From Anaerolineae bacterium (GTDB taxonomy: Bacteria > Chloroflexota > Anaerolineae > Aggregatilineales > Phototrophicaceae): 64,000 bases of DNA. The notes under the pieces are model-generated. The model saw only the letters and a program-made list of their open reading frames with translations. It made no database searches and was not told the origin of the DNA. The stretch covers positions 1-64,000 of the forward strand of contig JANWYT010000002.1 of NCBI GenBank assembly GCA_025055175.1, read 5' to 3'. A program made the position numbers and the translations under genes. How positions within the stretch are numbered: the first letter of the stretch is position 1; each line of letters opens with the position of its first letter. Positions 19,182 through 31,820 of this stretch are shown here, in pieces.

Positions 19182-20177
19182 TCACTGAAGTCGCAGGCTC
19201 AGGCCCAGGCGGCGGGCTTTGCCGTCAATGCTCAGGATACGTGCGCGTACGATATCGCCTTCGGCGACTACATTGCGTGGGTGCAAGAAGTGACCTTCGG
19301 CCAACTCTGAGAAGTGGATCAGACCTTCCAGCCCTTCTTCGATGCAGGCAAACGCGCCAAAATCGACGACGTTGGTGATCGTCCCGCTGACGTACTCGCC
19401 AACACGGTAGCGCTCCGCGACGGTCGCCCAGGGATCAGGGTGAAGACGCTTCATGCTGAGCGCGACGCGCGCTTTGGCAGGATCGACCTCTAGCACATAG
19501 ACCCGTACTTCCTGGTCGCGGCGTAACACATCGCTGGGATGATTGACGCGTCCCCAACTCAGCTCGCTGATATGGATCAAGCCTTCGACGCCGCCCAAAT
19601 CGACGAATGCGCCGAAGTCGCACAAATTGGTGACGCGGCCTTGCACAATATCTCCGCGTCGAAGCTGGCTGAGCAGATGGGCGCGTGTGCCGCTGCTCAC
19701 TTGAGCTGCGCGCTCAGAGAAGATGAGACGATTGCGTTCAGTGTCAATCTCGATCACGCGCAGGTTGAGTGAGCGCCCAATGAACTCAGATAGGTCGAAG
19801 GGCTTGCGCGGCTCTGGAGCGTGGACAAGTTGACTGGCTGGTACGAAGCCGCGCAAGCTGCGCCACTCCACCAGCAGGCCACCCCGATTGTGGCCTGTCA
19901 CTTTGAGGCTCAGCACTTCGTCTGCGTCCATCACCTGCTGGATAGCTTGCCAGTCACTGGCGCTAGTCTGAGTTGGTGCGGCGTTGTGTGGACTAGCATG
20001 AGTAGAGAGCGGCAGATGAGACGTGTGGGCTTCGTTACGCTGCTGCGACTCAGTTATCTCCGCTAACGGGATGCTACGAGGGTGTTCTCCTTCGAGCATT
20101 AAGGCTCTCCAATAATGCTCGTCGATGTCATCGTGCGGAACTGCTGTTGGCTGGCTCACCCGTAATTCGGTCGCCAT
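19182..20177 (-). CDS. S1 RNA-binding domain protein (short ribosomal protein S1-like)
   Basis: 331 aa with three S1 (OB-fold) domains at about 85-155, 172-242 and 257-330. The last two carry the hallmark [20 protein letters not shown] and [20 protein letters not shown]. The first 80 residues are polar and probably disordered. Four or more S1 repeats are usual for full-length S1; three to four are typical of Gram-positive-type RpsA-like proteins, so the role in mRNA recruitment is likely but not certain. Transcription is from a perfect consensus promoter about 50 bases upstream. Confidence 0.88.
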   Translation of the reverse strand: MATELRVSQPTAVPHDDIDEHYWRALMLEGEHPRSIPLAEITESQQRNEAHTSHLPLSTHASPHNAAPTQTSASDWQAIQQVMDADEVLSLKVTGHNRGGLLVEWRSLRGFVPASQLVHAPEPRKPFDLSEFIGRSLNLRVIEIDTERNRLIFSERAAQVSSGTRAHLLSQLRRGDIVQGRVTNLCDFGAFVDLGGVEGLIHISELSWGRVNHPSDVLRRDQEVRVYVLEVDPAKARVALSMKRLHPDPWATVAERYRVGEYVSGTITNVVDFGAFACIEEGLEGLIHFSELAEGHFLHPRNVVAEGDIVRARILSIDGKARRLGLSLRLQ

Positions 20178-20223
20178 AGGCCTCCCCCACTAAACAATAA
20201 ATCGGCAAGTCTCCTAATTCACC

Positions 20224-20252
20224 ATTATAGGCAGTCCCTCAGGGGCTGTCAA
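20224..20252 (-). promoter_or_regulatory. Perfect consensus sigma-70 promoter for S1-ftsK
   Basis: On the minus strand TTGACA (20252-20247), exactly 17 bases, then TATAAT (20229-20224). Both hexamers match the consensus fully, as expected for a highly expressed translation gene. Confidence 0.88.
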
Positions 20253-20317
20253 ACGTCCTAAACGGTGACGGGTCGTGCGATGTGGAGAAAAATTTACACT
20301 TTGGCGTCCTATCATCG

Positions 20318-20345
20318 TTTGCAAGCGGCAAAAAATCGCTATAAT
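20318..20345 (+). promoter_or_regulatory. Promoter of the SET-domain gene
   Basis: TTTGCA (20318-20323), 16-base spacer, TATAAT (20340-20345). The -10 is exact; the -35 is moderate. Transcripts would start near 20352. Confidence 0.5.
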
Positions 20346-20564
20346 ATAGGCAAGCTAACCACCCGAAATCCACCTTGCCACAATTCCCATAACATAACTC
20401 AAGCACGAGGTGATCGTTCAAAAAAGATGGACATCGAAGAACCTGGCTCTTGTTGTTCTGCTCCACTCCTCTCCGCAGCCGACTCAGACATTAACCCCGA
20501 TGAGGCTGACCCTTACTCTCAAGCACAACCGCATACACCAATCACTGCAAAGGGGGCAACCACC

Positions 20565-21029
20565 ATGCGCTTCTATCCTGACTTTGTCCCACCCTTTGAC
20601 CACGAGCCGACCAAAGATCGCTTTGAAATTCGGCGCATCGGTGACGACGTTGGCGAAGGTGTCGTGGCTCTGGTGGATTTTGAGCCAGGCGACCTGATCT
20701 TCGTCTTCACTGGGATTTTCTCAACGCAGATCACCCTGTTCTCTTTGCAGGTCAACGAAAATCTCCATCTGCACGATCCGTTCTTCATGGGCAAGATTTT
20801 GCACTCGTGCGCGCCCAATGCCACCGTCGATATGCAGAAGCGCACCTTCACAGCGATTCGCCCCATCAAGGCTGGTGACTTCGTGACGATGGATTATGCT
20901 CAAACTGAAGCGGTGCTGTACCGTACTTTTGAATGTTCCTGCGGCGCACCCAATTGCCGTGGGTTCATCATGGGCTATGCACAGCGCGCGGCGTTAGAAG
21001 CCGAAGCACAGCCCCTCATCGTTGCCTGA
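20565..21029 (+). CDS. SET-domain protein (putative protein-lysine methyltransferase)
   Basis: 154 aa. The core has the SET signature pieces: EGVVALVDFEPGDLI, HSCAPNA (80-86, equivalent to NHSCxPN), MDY with Y111, and a Cys-rich post-SET ECSCGAPNCRG (C124, C126, C131), which usually binds zinc and completes the SAM pocket. Known SET enzymes methylate lysine in proteins; the bacterial target cannot be inferred. Start chosen for AAGGGGG 8 bases upstream. An alternative start at 20427 would add 46 polar residues. A hairpin and then the decarboxylase gene follow. Confidence 0.8.
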   Translation: MRFYPDFVPPFDHEPTKDRFEIRRIGDDVGEGVVALVDFEPGDLIFVFTGIFSTQITLFSLQVNENLHLHDPFFMGKILHSCAPNATVDMQKRTFTAIRPIKAGDFVTMDYAQTEAVLYRTFECSCGAPNCRGFIMGYAQRAALEAEAQPLIVA

Positions 21030-21059
21030 ACTTCGCCCAGCCACTGTAAACAATATCCC

Positions 21060-21088
21060 CGCGCAAGGGGTGACACGCCCCTTGCGCG
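21060..21088 (+). terminator. Strong hairpin between the SET and decarboxylase genes
   Basis: Eleven-base-pair stem: GCGCAAGGGG (21061-21070) with CCCCTTGCGC (21078-21087), closed by C21060-G21088, loop TGACACG. The following bases have only CCTTT, a poor U-tract, so it may attenuate or stabilise mRNA rather than end it. It sits 40 bases before the decarboxylase start. Confidence 0.5.
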
Positions 21089-21127
21089 CTGCCTTTGACC
21101 TGCTTAGCCCTGAGCGAGGACAAACCT

Positions 21128-22633
21128 ATGTTTCCTATACCTCAAAAGATCAGCGAACGCCTGGACAATGACCAGGCGCGCATGCCCTTCCTGGAGAGCC
21201 TGAACGCAGAGAAGGCCCGCCGACAAATCTCTTTCCATATGCCAGGCCACAAGATGGTGCTGCCTCCGCCTGACGCTCTGCTGGAGTATTGGGGCGGTGA
21301 TTTGCAACCGGCTGACCTGGTGGAGATCAGCGGCATGATCGACTACTTGCACGCGCCGCGCGGCGCGCTGAAAGAGGCACAAGAGCTGGCAGCGCGTGCC
21401 TACGGCGCCGATCACACCTTCTGGCTCATCAACGGTTCAACGGTGGGCAACATTGGCGCGGTGATGAGCGTAGCTGGCGACGGCGACGTGGTCATCATGG
21501 CCCGCGCTTCTCACCGCTCAGTATACAGCGGCGTGGTGCTGTCTGGGGCTGTACCCTGCTACATCCCACCCGATTACCACCCGCGCGTTGGCTTTCCATT
21601 GGCCTCCGATCCTAAAGTCGTGGCTGACTTGCTGGCTCAGCACTCACAGGCCGTCGCTGTCCACGTCACCTCACCCAATTATTACGGCTACATGTCGGAT
21701 ACAGCGCGCTTAGCAGCGTTGGCCCATGCCCAGGGCGCAGCCTTGCTGGTTGATGAAGCGCATGGCTCGCACTTGGGCTTTCATGAAGACTTGCCGCAGT
21801 CAGCGGCGCGTCTGGGAGCTGACTTGGTCATCCAATCCACACACAAGACTCAGAGCGCTCTGACTCAAGCTTCCATGCTCCAGGTTAACGAGGGATACGT
21901 CGATGTCGCACGAGTGGCCCAAGTGCTGGCTGTCCTGCAGAGTTCATCACCCAGTTCAATCCTGCTGGCTTCGCTGGACGCGGCGCGCATGGTCATGGCT
22001 ACGCAAGGACGTGCCTTGCTGGACAAAGCCCTCAATCTGGCTCAGGAGGCCCGTGAGACTATTCGTCAAATCGACGGCATGTGGTGCTTCGGAGAAGACA
22101 TCGTGGGTGAACATGGCATCTTCACCTACGATCCAACTAAGTTGGTGGTGCGCGTCATCGATACAGGATGGAGCGGCTATCAGGTCTTCGACAAGCTGCG
22201 CTATGAGCATGGCATTGATGTCGAGTCGGCAGACTTGCGCACCATCATTTGTTCCATCACCATCGGCGATACGCCGCAAATGGTCAGCAAACTACTGAGC
22301 GGCCTGCAGGCCATCGCCAGCGAAAAGCCGCCTCAGGCACAGAAAGCCGTCGAAATTGACGCGCCTTCTGAGTTGCCTACGATGGCCCTGACGCCGCGCC
22401 AAGCTTTCTTTGCTCGTTCGCGCGTCCTGCCTGCTGAAGCAGCCGTGGGTCAAGCGGTGGCTGAATATCTCATCCCCTATCCACCTGGCATTCCGCTGGT
22501 TGCTCCCGGCGAAGTGCTGACGCGCGAGACGTTAGATTATCTGCGCACCATCAAGGCCGTTGGTGGTAAGATGGTTGGCCCGCAAGATGCCAGCTTGTCC
22601 ACCATCCGCTGCATTGACGACAGGCGGCGCTAG
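21128..22633 (+). CDS. Orn/Lys/Arg decarboxylase family PLP enzyme
   Basis: 501 aa, the short form lacking the N-terminal wing of inducible enterobacterial enzymes, so closer to the biosynthetic SpeA/YaaO-type decarboxylases that start polyamine synthesis. Visible are SFHMPGHK near the N-terminus, HRSVYSG, VDEAHGSHLGF with the PLP-ring Asp, and the Schiff-base Lys240 in STHKTQSAL. The C-terminal Orn/Arg_deC_C domain is present (YPPGIPLVAPGE). Start at 21128 has GAGGA upstream and agrees with family N-termini. The amino-acid substrate is not settled. Confidence 0.9.
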   Translation: MFPIPQKISERLDNDQARMPFLESLNAEKARRQISFHMPGHKMVLPPPDALLEYWGGDLQPADLVEISGMIDYLHAPRGALKEAQELAARAYGADHTFWLINGSTVGNIGAVMSVAGDGDVVIMARASHRSVYSGVVLSGAVPCYIPPDYHPRVGFPLASDPKVVADLLAQHSQAVAVHVTSPNYYGYMSDTARLAALAHAQGAALLVDEAHGSHLGFHEDLPQSAARLGADLVIQSTHKTQSALTQASMLQVNEGYVDVARVAQVLAVLQSSSPSSILLASLDAARMVMATQGRALLDKALNLAQEARETIRQIDGMWCFGEDIVGEHGIFTYDPTKLVVRVIDTGWSGYQVFDKLRYEHGIDVESADLRTIICSITIGDTPQMVSKLLSGLQAIASEKPPQAQKAVEIDAPSELPTMALTPRQAFFARSRVLPAEAAVGQAVAEYLIPYPPGIPLVAPGEVLTRETLDYLRTIKAVGGKMVGPQDASLSTIRCIDDRRR

Positions 22634-22677
22634 AGCAGCAATCACAAGCTTTTCCTGTGCCTACACGCCTGACTTGC

Positions 22678-22686
22678 TGCTATAAT
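22678..22686 (+). promoter_or_regulatory. Extended -10 promoter (TGCTATAAT)
   Basis: TGCTATAAT, with TG one base before an exact TATAAT at 22681-22686. No clear -35. It is placed to drive the small Imm35-like gene and PolX. Confidence 0.5.
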
Positions 22687-22723
22687 GGCCTAAAACCTAT
22701 CGCTTGACCAGAAAAAAAGCCCC

Positions 22724-22948
22724 ATGATCGACTTGCACACCGCAGCGCACATCGCTGAAGACTTCCTCAACCGTCATTTTCAACTAGTTAATGATCGCTT
22801 GGTTGTCATCGAACCTCAAGAGACGCCGGATTACTGGGTCTTCCAGTACAATTCAGCTCGCTATCTAGAGACAGGCAATCTGCTCTACGCTGTCGTCGAA
22901 GGTTTGCCCCTTTATGTGAGCAAACACGACGGTTCGATTGCCACTTGA
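22724..22948 (+). CDS. Small YrhB/Imm35-like protein
   Basis: 74 aa. The pattern W-V-F-Q-Y-N-S-x-x-Y-L-E-T-G...G-L-P-L-Y-V-x-K-x-D-G-S (residues 38-72) matches what I know of the YrhB/Immunity-protein-35 family. Some members neutralise polymorphic toxins; many are orphans. No toxin gene is adjacent. It has its own extended -10 promoter and ends 9 bases before polX, so the two are probably co-transcribed. Gene reality is supported by the promoter and conserved motif. Confidence 0.7.
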   Translation: MIDLHTAAHIAEDFLNRHFQLVNDRLVVIEPQETPDYWVFQYNSARYLETGNLLYAVVEGLPLYVSKHDGSIAT

Positions 22949-22957
22949 GGGGTCTGC

Positions 22958-24721
22958 ATGGGCCTGACCAACAAACAGATCGCCACCATCTTCCTCAACA
23001 TTGCCGATCTACTAGAAATTCAGGGCGAGAACAAGTTTAAGTTCTTGGCCTACCGTCGCGCCGGCGAGGTCATCATGGATTTAAGTCGTGATCTGCGCGC
23101 CTATGCCGACGACGGCACGTTGGAAGATATACCAGGCGTGGGCAAGGCCATTGCCGAGAAGACGCGCGAACTGTTGGAGACGGGCAGGCTCGCCTTCTAT
23201 GAGCGTCTGATCGAACAGGTGCCAGAGACGCTAGTCGAAGTCATGCGTATCAACGGCGTTGGCCCCAAGAAGGCCAAGCTGTTCTGGGAACAGCTCCAGA
23301 TCGTAGACGTTGAGTCGTTGGAACAGGCGGCCAGGGCGGGCAAACTGCGTGATTTGACGGGCATGGGCGTCAAGAGTGAACAGAAAATCCTGGAAGGGAT
23401 TGCGGCGCTCTCTAGACAGGGGGGACGTATGCCCATTGGCAAGGCGCGTCCTGCGGCTGAGCGCATGTTAGCTCTGCTGATGAGCCTGCCTCAGGCTCAG
23501 CGCGGCGCCATCGCCGGCAGCATACGGCGTGGCAAAATCACCATCGGTGACGTGGACTTGCTGATCGCCAGTGATGAACCAGAGCCGCTAATGAATGCTT
23601 TTGTCCGCGCGCCAGAGGTTGAGCGTGTTCTAGGGCAAGGCCCGACCAAAAGCTCGGTGGAGCTGGCTATCGGCTTGCAGATGGATTTGCGCGTTGTGCC
23701 GCTAGCCCAGTGGGGGACAGCGCTCCAGTATTTCACGGGGAGCAAGGATCACAACGTCAAGCTGCGCCAAATCGCTCTGGACAAAGGCTATAGCTTGAAC
23801 GAGTTCGCTTTCTCACCAGTGGACGCGCAGGGCAATCTCTTGCCCGATGCCCCCAAAGTGACCTGCGCTACCGAAGAAGAAGTCTACGCCTTCCTGGGAC
23901 TGCCGTACATTCCGCCAGAACTGCGAGAAGATGCTGGCGAGATCGAAGCAGCCAAGCAGAATGTGCTGCCTCGCCTAGTCGTCCTCGATGATTTACGGGG
24001 CGACCTGCACATGCACACCACGTGGAGCGATGGCACGCGCAGCATACGCCAGATGGCCGAAGAAGCTCATCAGCGCGGACGGCAGTATATCGTCATCACC
24101 GACCATTCGCCCTATGTAGCAGTAGCAAACGGCCTGGCAGTGGAACGGCTGTGGCAGCAGCGCGAGGAGATTCGCCAGGTTGCTGCCGAGATGGGCGACA
24201 AGATTCGTGTTCTGCACGGCGCCGAAGTGGATATCCGTGCCGATGGCACGCTGGATTATCCTGACGAAGTACTGTCCCAATTGGATTTTGTCGTCGCTTC
24301 GCTGCATGTCAGCCTGTCGCAGAGCCGCGACCAGATCATGCATCGCTTGCTGAACGCTATGCGCAACCCACACGTTGACCTTATCGGTCATCCTTCGGGC
24401 CGTTATGTGCCAGACCGTGAGCCGATAGATGCCGATTGGGATGAGGTGCTGCGCGTAGCCCGCCAAACAGGCGTGGCCCTAGAGATCAACGCCAATCCGC
24501 GTCGTCTCGATTTGGACGCCCAATATGCGCGCCGCGCAGCGCAGATGGGCATTCTGCTGGCCATCGACAGCGATGCTCATGATCCGCACATGATGGATTT
24601 GTTGGATTATGGGATCGTCAACGCGCGGCGCGGCTGGGTAGAAGCGCGTCACGTCATCAACACCTGGCCCTACGAGCAATTTTGGGCTTGGGTACAGGCG
24701 CGCGGGCAGCAGGGCTTATGA
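22958..24721 (+). CDS. polX: DNA polymerase X family with PHP domain
   Basis: 587 aa, normal for bacterial/archaeal PolX. Order: N-terminal helix-hairpin-helix region (DIPGVGKAIAEKTRELL), a pol-beta nucleotidyltransferase core (GSIRRGKITIGDVDLLI with the paired metal Asp), and a C-terminal PHP domain (DLHMHTTWSDG, VITDHS, DSDAHD) that gives 3'-5' exonuclease activity in characterised members. It acts in gap filling during base-excision repair. Its TGA overlaps the next ATG (ATGA), and ligA is two genes downstream, a natural repair pairing. Confidence 0.96.
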   Translation: MGLTNKQIATIFLNIADLLEIQGENKFKFLAYRRAGEVIMDLSRDLRAYADDGTLEDIPGVGKAIAEKTRELLETGRLAFYERLIEQVPETLVEVMRINGVGPKKAKLFWEQLQIVDVESLEQAARAGKLRDLTGMGVKSEQKILEGIAALSRQGGRMPIGKARPAAERMLALLMSLPQAQRGAIAGSIRRGKITIGDVDLLIASDEPEPLMNAFVRAPEVERVLGQGPTKSSVELAIGLQMDLRVVPLAQWGTALQYFTGSKDHNVKLRQIALDKGYSLNEFAFSPVDAQGNLLPDAPKVTCATEEEVYAFLGLPYIPPELREDAGEIEAAKQNVLPRLVVLDDLRGDLHMHTTWSDGTRSIRQMAEEAHQRGRQYIVITDHSPYVAVANGLAVERLWQQREEIRQVAAEMGDKIRVLHGAEVDIRADGTLDYPDEVLSQLDFVVASLHVSLSQSRDQIMHRLLNAMRNPHVDLIGHPSGRYVPDREPIDADWDEVLRVARQTGVALEINANPRRLDLDAQYARRAAQMGILLAIDSDAHDPHMMDLLDYGIVNARRGWVEARHVINTWPYEQFWAWVQARGQQGL

Positions 24722-25419
24722 GCAATTTGCCCACCTTACCGCCTCAGGACGAAAGCGCGACTCTGCCCGCGCAGATAGGAGTGACACGTCCCAGCGCTCC
24801 TGTTGCGCCCCATGCGCCACCGCGCGTCTCGCCTATGTCGCCGCCTTATGTGCGTCCCGCGCCGCGCATTGCGGCTCAGAGCGCCTTTTATCTGCCCTGG
24901 TGGTCGCTCATCCTGCTGTTGATCGTTGTGCTTGTGGTAGCCGTGTCGTTGGTGTTGTTGACCCTAGCTCTGGGGAACAACGGCGCAGTGGCTATCCAGA
25001 ACACTCCTGAATTTCGCGTGTTGACAGCCCAGCCTTTGCCCGACGTGCTTCAAGCTCCGCTGGTGAGTCCAGAAGCGCTCGTGCCAGAGGTCATCATGGG
25101 CCACAATCAGCCCACTGAGCTGGCTCTTATTGGCCCGACTCTGCCGCCCGTCGTCTTCACCCCGACTCCTTTCCCAATCAGCGTCGGCGTGATGGTCATC
25201 GTCCAGGGTGTAGGGGATCAGCAGCTCAATGTGCGCGACAGGCCTGGCGTCATGGGGACGACAGTCTTGTTCCGTTCGGCCCAGGGGACGCTATTTACGG
25301 TGTTAGAAGGCCCAGCTCAAGCCGATGGCTTCGCCTGGTGGCGCATCCAGGACACCAGCAATCCTGCTCAGCAGGGCTGGGCTGTCTCCAATTATCTGCG
25401 TCCGATCGCGCCTCCGTGA
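24718..25419 (+). CDS. Membrane-anchored SH3-domain protein, function unknown
   Basis: 233 aa. A Pro-rich N-terminus (1-55) precedes one transmembrane helix (about 63-86), a Pro-rich linker and a C-terminal bacterial SH3 domain (LNVRDRPGVMGTTVLF ... GWAVSNYLRPI, 165-230). The likely topology puts the SH3 domain outside the cell, where such domains bind wall peptides. It starts inside polX at an ATGA overlap and ends 12 bases before ligA, so it is translated between two repair genes although nothing links it to DNA. Confidence 0.75.
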   Translation: MSNLPTLPPQDESATLPAQIGVTRPSAPVAPHAPPRVSPMSPPYVRPAPRIAAQSAFYLPWWSLILLLIVVLVVAVSLVLLTLALGNNGAVAIQNTPEFRVLTAQPLPDVLQAPLVSPEALVPEVIMGHNQPTELALIGPTLPPVVFTPTPFPISVGVMVIVQGVGDQQLNVRDRPGVMGTTVLFRSAQGTLFTVLEGPAQADGFAWWRIQDTSNPAQQGWAVSNYLRPIAPP

Positions 25420-29579
<4,160 letters not shown>

Positions 29580-29650
29580 GGGCAGTCCTTTGCTGAAGCG
29601 GATGGCGCGCGCTACTGTATATCAGCCGACTCCCCCTGGCAAGGTGACAA

Positions 29651-29679
29651 TTTACCGCGTGTGTTCGTCGTGCTATCCT
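29651..29679 (+). promoter_or_regulatory. Promoter of aspS
   Basis: TTTACC (29651-29656), 17-base spacer ending in TGC, TATCCT (29674-29679). Leader of about 65 bases; no T-box structure recognised. Confidence 0.5.
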
Positions 29680-29749
29680 TGCCCACGATTGCCGAGTTGT
29701 GCCTTCCGCTTCCTCTTAACTTCACCCAACGCTCAGGAGCAACCCTACT

Positions 29750-31555
29750 ATGATGAAATCGCATACTTGCGGCGAACTACGCGACTCCCATGCTGGCCAG
29801 CGCGTCACGCTGGCAGGTTGGGTGAACAATTACCGCGATCAGGGCGGCGTGATCTTCCTGGACTTGCGCGACCGTTGGGGAATCACGCAAATTGTCGCCA
29901 ACCGCGAGACTCATCCACAGGCCCACGCTGTCGCTGATAAGGCGCGCAGCGAATACGTGGTGCAGGTCAAGGGCGTAGTGCGCCAGCGACCGCAAGGCAG
30001 CGAGAATCCTAACTTAACGACGGGCAGCATTGAGGTCGTGGCAGAAGAAGTCAAAATCCTCGCAGCAGCCAAGACGCCGCCCTTCTACATCAACCGCGAT
30101 GACGAAAAGATTGACGAGTCGCTGCGCATGAAGCACCGCTACCTCGACTTGCGCCGTCCCAAGATGCAGCGTAACCTGGTGCTGCGCCATCGGGCCATCA
30201 AGTTCATTCGCGACTACCTGGATGCGCGTGGCTTCATCGAAGTCGAGACGCCCATCCTGTTCAAGACCACGCCAGAGGGTGCGCGCGACTTCCTTGTGCC
30301 GAGCCGTTTGCAACCAGGCAAGTTCTATGCCTTGCCGCAGTCACCTCAGCAGCTCAAACAACTTCTGATGGTAGCTGGCGTCGAAAAATACTTCCAGATC
30401 GCCCGTTGCTTCCGCGATGAAGACCTGCGCGGCCAGCGTCAGCCTGAATTCACCCAGCTTGATCTGGAGATGAGCTTCGTTGAACGCGAAGATGTCATGC
30501 AACTCAACGAAGCGCTGATGACTGCGCTGGTGAAAGAAGTTGCGCCAGAGAAGCGACTGCTGGCCGAACCTTTCCCGCGCTTGCTGTACAAAGACGCGAT
30601 GGAGCTTTACGGCAGCGACAAGCCCGACCTGCGCTTCGACTGCCGTGCGATGGACATTAGCGACTTGGCAGCCAAGAGTAGCTTCCCCGTCTTTGTGAAC
30701 AACGTGGCCGAGGGCAAGCCCGTCAAAGTTATCCGCGCGCCGAAAGTCGTCACAGCAGAGGTGAGCAAGACACGTGTGAAACAGATTGGAGCTGAATTGG
30801 AAGCCATCGCCAAAGCTCAGGGCGCGAAAGGTTTGGCCTGGATTGCTGTGCCGCTGGACGAAACTGAGGAGCTGCAAGGGCCGATCGCCAAGTACTTCAG
30901 CGTTGAGCAGAAGGCTGAGTTGTTTGAGCGCACCCAGGCTGGCCCAGGCGACATGCTGTTGTTCATCTCAGACAAGCGTCAGATCGTCTACGACGTGACT
31001 GATGCGCTGCGTCAGCATTTGGGCAAAATGCTCAACCTGATCGATCCTGACCTGTTAGCGCTGGCTTGGGTGATCGACTTTCCGATGTTCTTGTGGGACG
31101 AAGAAAATCAGCGCTGGGATCCCTCGCAGCACATGTTCACCATGCCCATGCCAGAAGACTTGCCTCTGTTGGATACCGATCCTGGTGCGGCGCGTGGCAG
31201 CCAGTACGACATGATCTGCAACGGCTACGAAGTTGCGGGTGGCAGCATTCGTATTTATGACCGCGACTTGCAGGCTAAAATCTTTCCGCTCATTGGCCAG
31301 CAGATGGATCACGCGATGGAGCAGTTCGGTCATATTCTGGAGGCTTTTGAGTACGGCGTGCCGCCGCACGGTGGGATCGCTTGGGGGATTGATCGTGTGG
31401 TGGCCGTCTTGGCCAATGAGCCAAACATCCGCGAGGTGATCGCCTTCCCCAAGACCCAGAACGGCAGCGACCTGATGGCCCACTGCCCGTCCGAGCCTGA
31501 TCCGCGCCAGCTAGAGGAGCTGTTCGTGCGCGTGGAGCTGCCTCAGGAGGATTAA
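29750..31555 (+). CDS. aspS: Aspartyl-tRNA synthetase
   Basis: 601 aa, bacterial-type. Anticodon-binding OB fold (1-110), class II motif 2 FRDEDLRGQRQPEFTQLD, the bacterial GAD insertion (about 290-420) and motif 3 GIAWGIDRVVA. It charges tRNA-Asp. Start at 29750 follows AGGAG at 10 bases. One detail: the loop usually reading RRRDLGG (discriminating) or RRRDHGG (non-discriminating) is NYRDQGG here, so tRNA-Asn specificity cannot be judged. A candidate 6S-like RNA gene follows directly. Confidence 0.97.
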   Translation: MMKSHTCGELRDSHAGQRVTLAGWVNNYRDQGGVIFLDLRDRWGITQIVANRETHPQAHAVADKARSEYVVQVKGVVRQRPQGSENPNLTTGSIEVVAEEVKILAAAKTPPFYINRDDEKIDESLRMKHRYLDLRRPKMQRNLVLRHRAIKFIRDYLDARGFIEVETPILFKTTPEGARDFLVPSRLQPGKFYALPQSPQQLKQLLMVAGVEKYFQIARCFRDEDLRGQRQPEFTQLDLEMSFVEREDVMQLNEALMTALVKEVAPEKRLLAEPFPRLLYKDAMELYGSDKPDLRFDCRAMDISDLAAKSSFPVFVNNVAEGKPVKVIRAPKVVTAEVSKTRVKQIGAELEAIAKAQGAKGLAWIAVPLDETEELQGPIAKYFSVEQKAELFERTQAGPGDMLLFISDKRQIVYDVTDALRQHLGKMLNLIDPDLLALAWVIDFPMFLWDEENQRWDPSQHMFTMPMPEDLPLLDTDPGAARGSQYDMICNGYEVAGGSIRIYDRDLQAKIFPLIGQQMDHAMEQFGHILEAFEYGVPPHGGIAWGIDRVVAVLANEPNIREVIAFPKTQNGSDLMAHCPSEPDPRQLEELFVRVELPQED

Positions 31556-31568
31556 ACTGCGCTTAGGG

Positions 31569-31597
31569 TTTACAGCGACCCTCCCATCTGCTATAAA
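31569..31597 (+). promoter_or_regulatory. Promoter of the small RNA downstream of aspS
   Basis: TTTACA (31569-31574), exactly 17 bases, TATAAA (31592-31597), with TGC before the -10. It begins 14 bases after the aspS stop and there is no downstream open frame on this strand, so it must serve a non-coding RNA. Confidence 0.75.
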
Positions 31598-31603
31598 TGA
31601 CAG

Positions 31604-31785
31604 CGCCTGCAACGTGCGTGATGATGGGGTGCGCTTTGGGCCAACATTCTCCCTAAACGGGGCTTCACATGGAGTTGAGCAGTGATAGGCCTGCGCGGCC
31701 AAGACTTAACAACGACCAAGAAACCCCACCTGCCTAGCAGGTCTCAAAGGAAACCATCACACGGCAGCGCAGGTACGCCATCATT
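31604..31785 (+). ncRNA. ssrS: Probable 6S RNA-like regulatory RNA
   Basis: About 180 nt between a good promoter and a terminator, without a coding frame. The ends pair: CCTGC (31607-31611) with GCAGG (31769-31773), then TGC with GCA, and GTGATG with CATCAC. The 3' half carries CCAAGACTTAACAACGACC and a perfect small hairpin ACCTGC-CTA-GCAGGT, similar in order to the 3' strand of 6S RNA. 6S RNA binds the sigma-70 holoenzyme; in Bacillus one copy also lies by aspS, as far as I recall. SRP and tmRNA signatures are absent. Ends are estimates. Confidence 0.6.
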
Positions 31786-31787
31786 GA

Positions 31788-31809
31788 CGGGCTAGATTTC
31801 TCTAGCCCG
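31788..31809 (+). terminator. Terminator shared by the small RNA and the LCP gene
   Basis: Perfect 9-bp stem CGGGCTAGA (31788-31796) with TCTAGCCCG (31801-31809), loop TTTC, then CTTCTCG. It lies between the small RNA and the convergent LCP stop at 31821 and could serve both strands; neither side has a full U-tract. Confidence 0.6.
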
Positions 31810-31820
31810 CTTCTCGTAGA

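Larger units (their letters stand above)
20178..20564. other. Divergent intergenic region and long leader of the SET gene
   Basis: 387 bases without a chosen start. It holds the minus-strand S1 promoter, a plus-strand promoter, and then about 215 bases of leader before the SET-domain gene. The leader is in frame with that gene and contains an ATG at 20427 preceded at a long distance by AGGTGA, so part of it may be translated as an N-terminal extension. I see no known riboswitch. Confidence 0.6.

Noticed and set aside
22724-24721. Toxin-antitoxin or immunity module with polX
   Set aside because: The neighbour is a complete repair polymerase and no toxin-like gene exists within several kilobases.
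31600-31790. SRP RNA or tmRNA as identity of the small RNA
   Set aside because: No GGAAGCAG-type tetraloop of SRP RNA and no tRNA-Ala-like end or tag frame of tmRNA.
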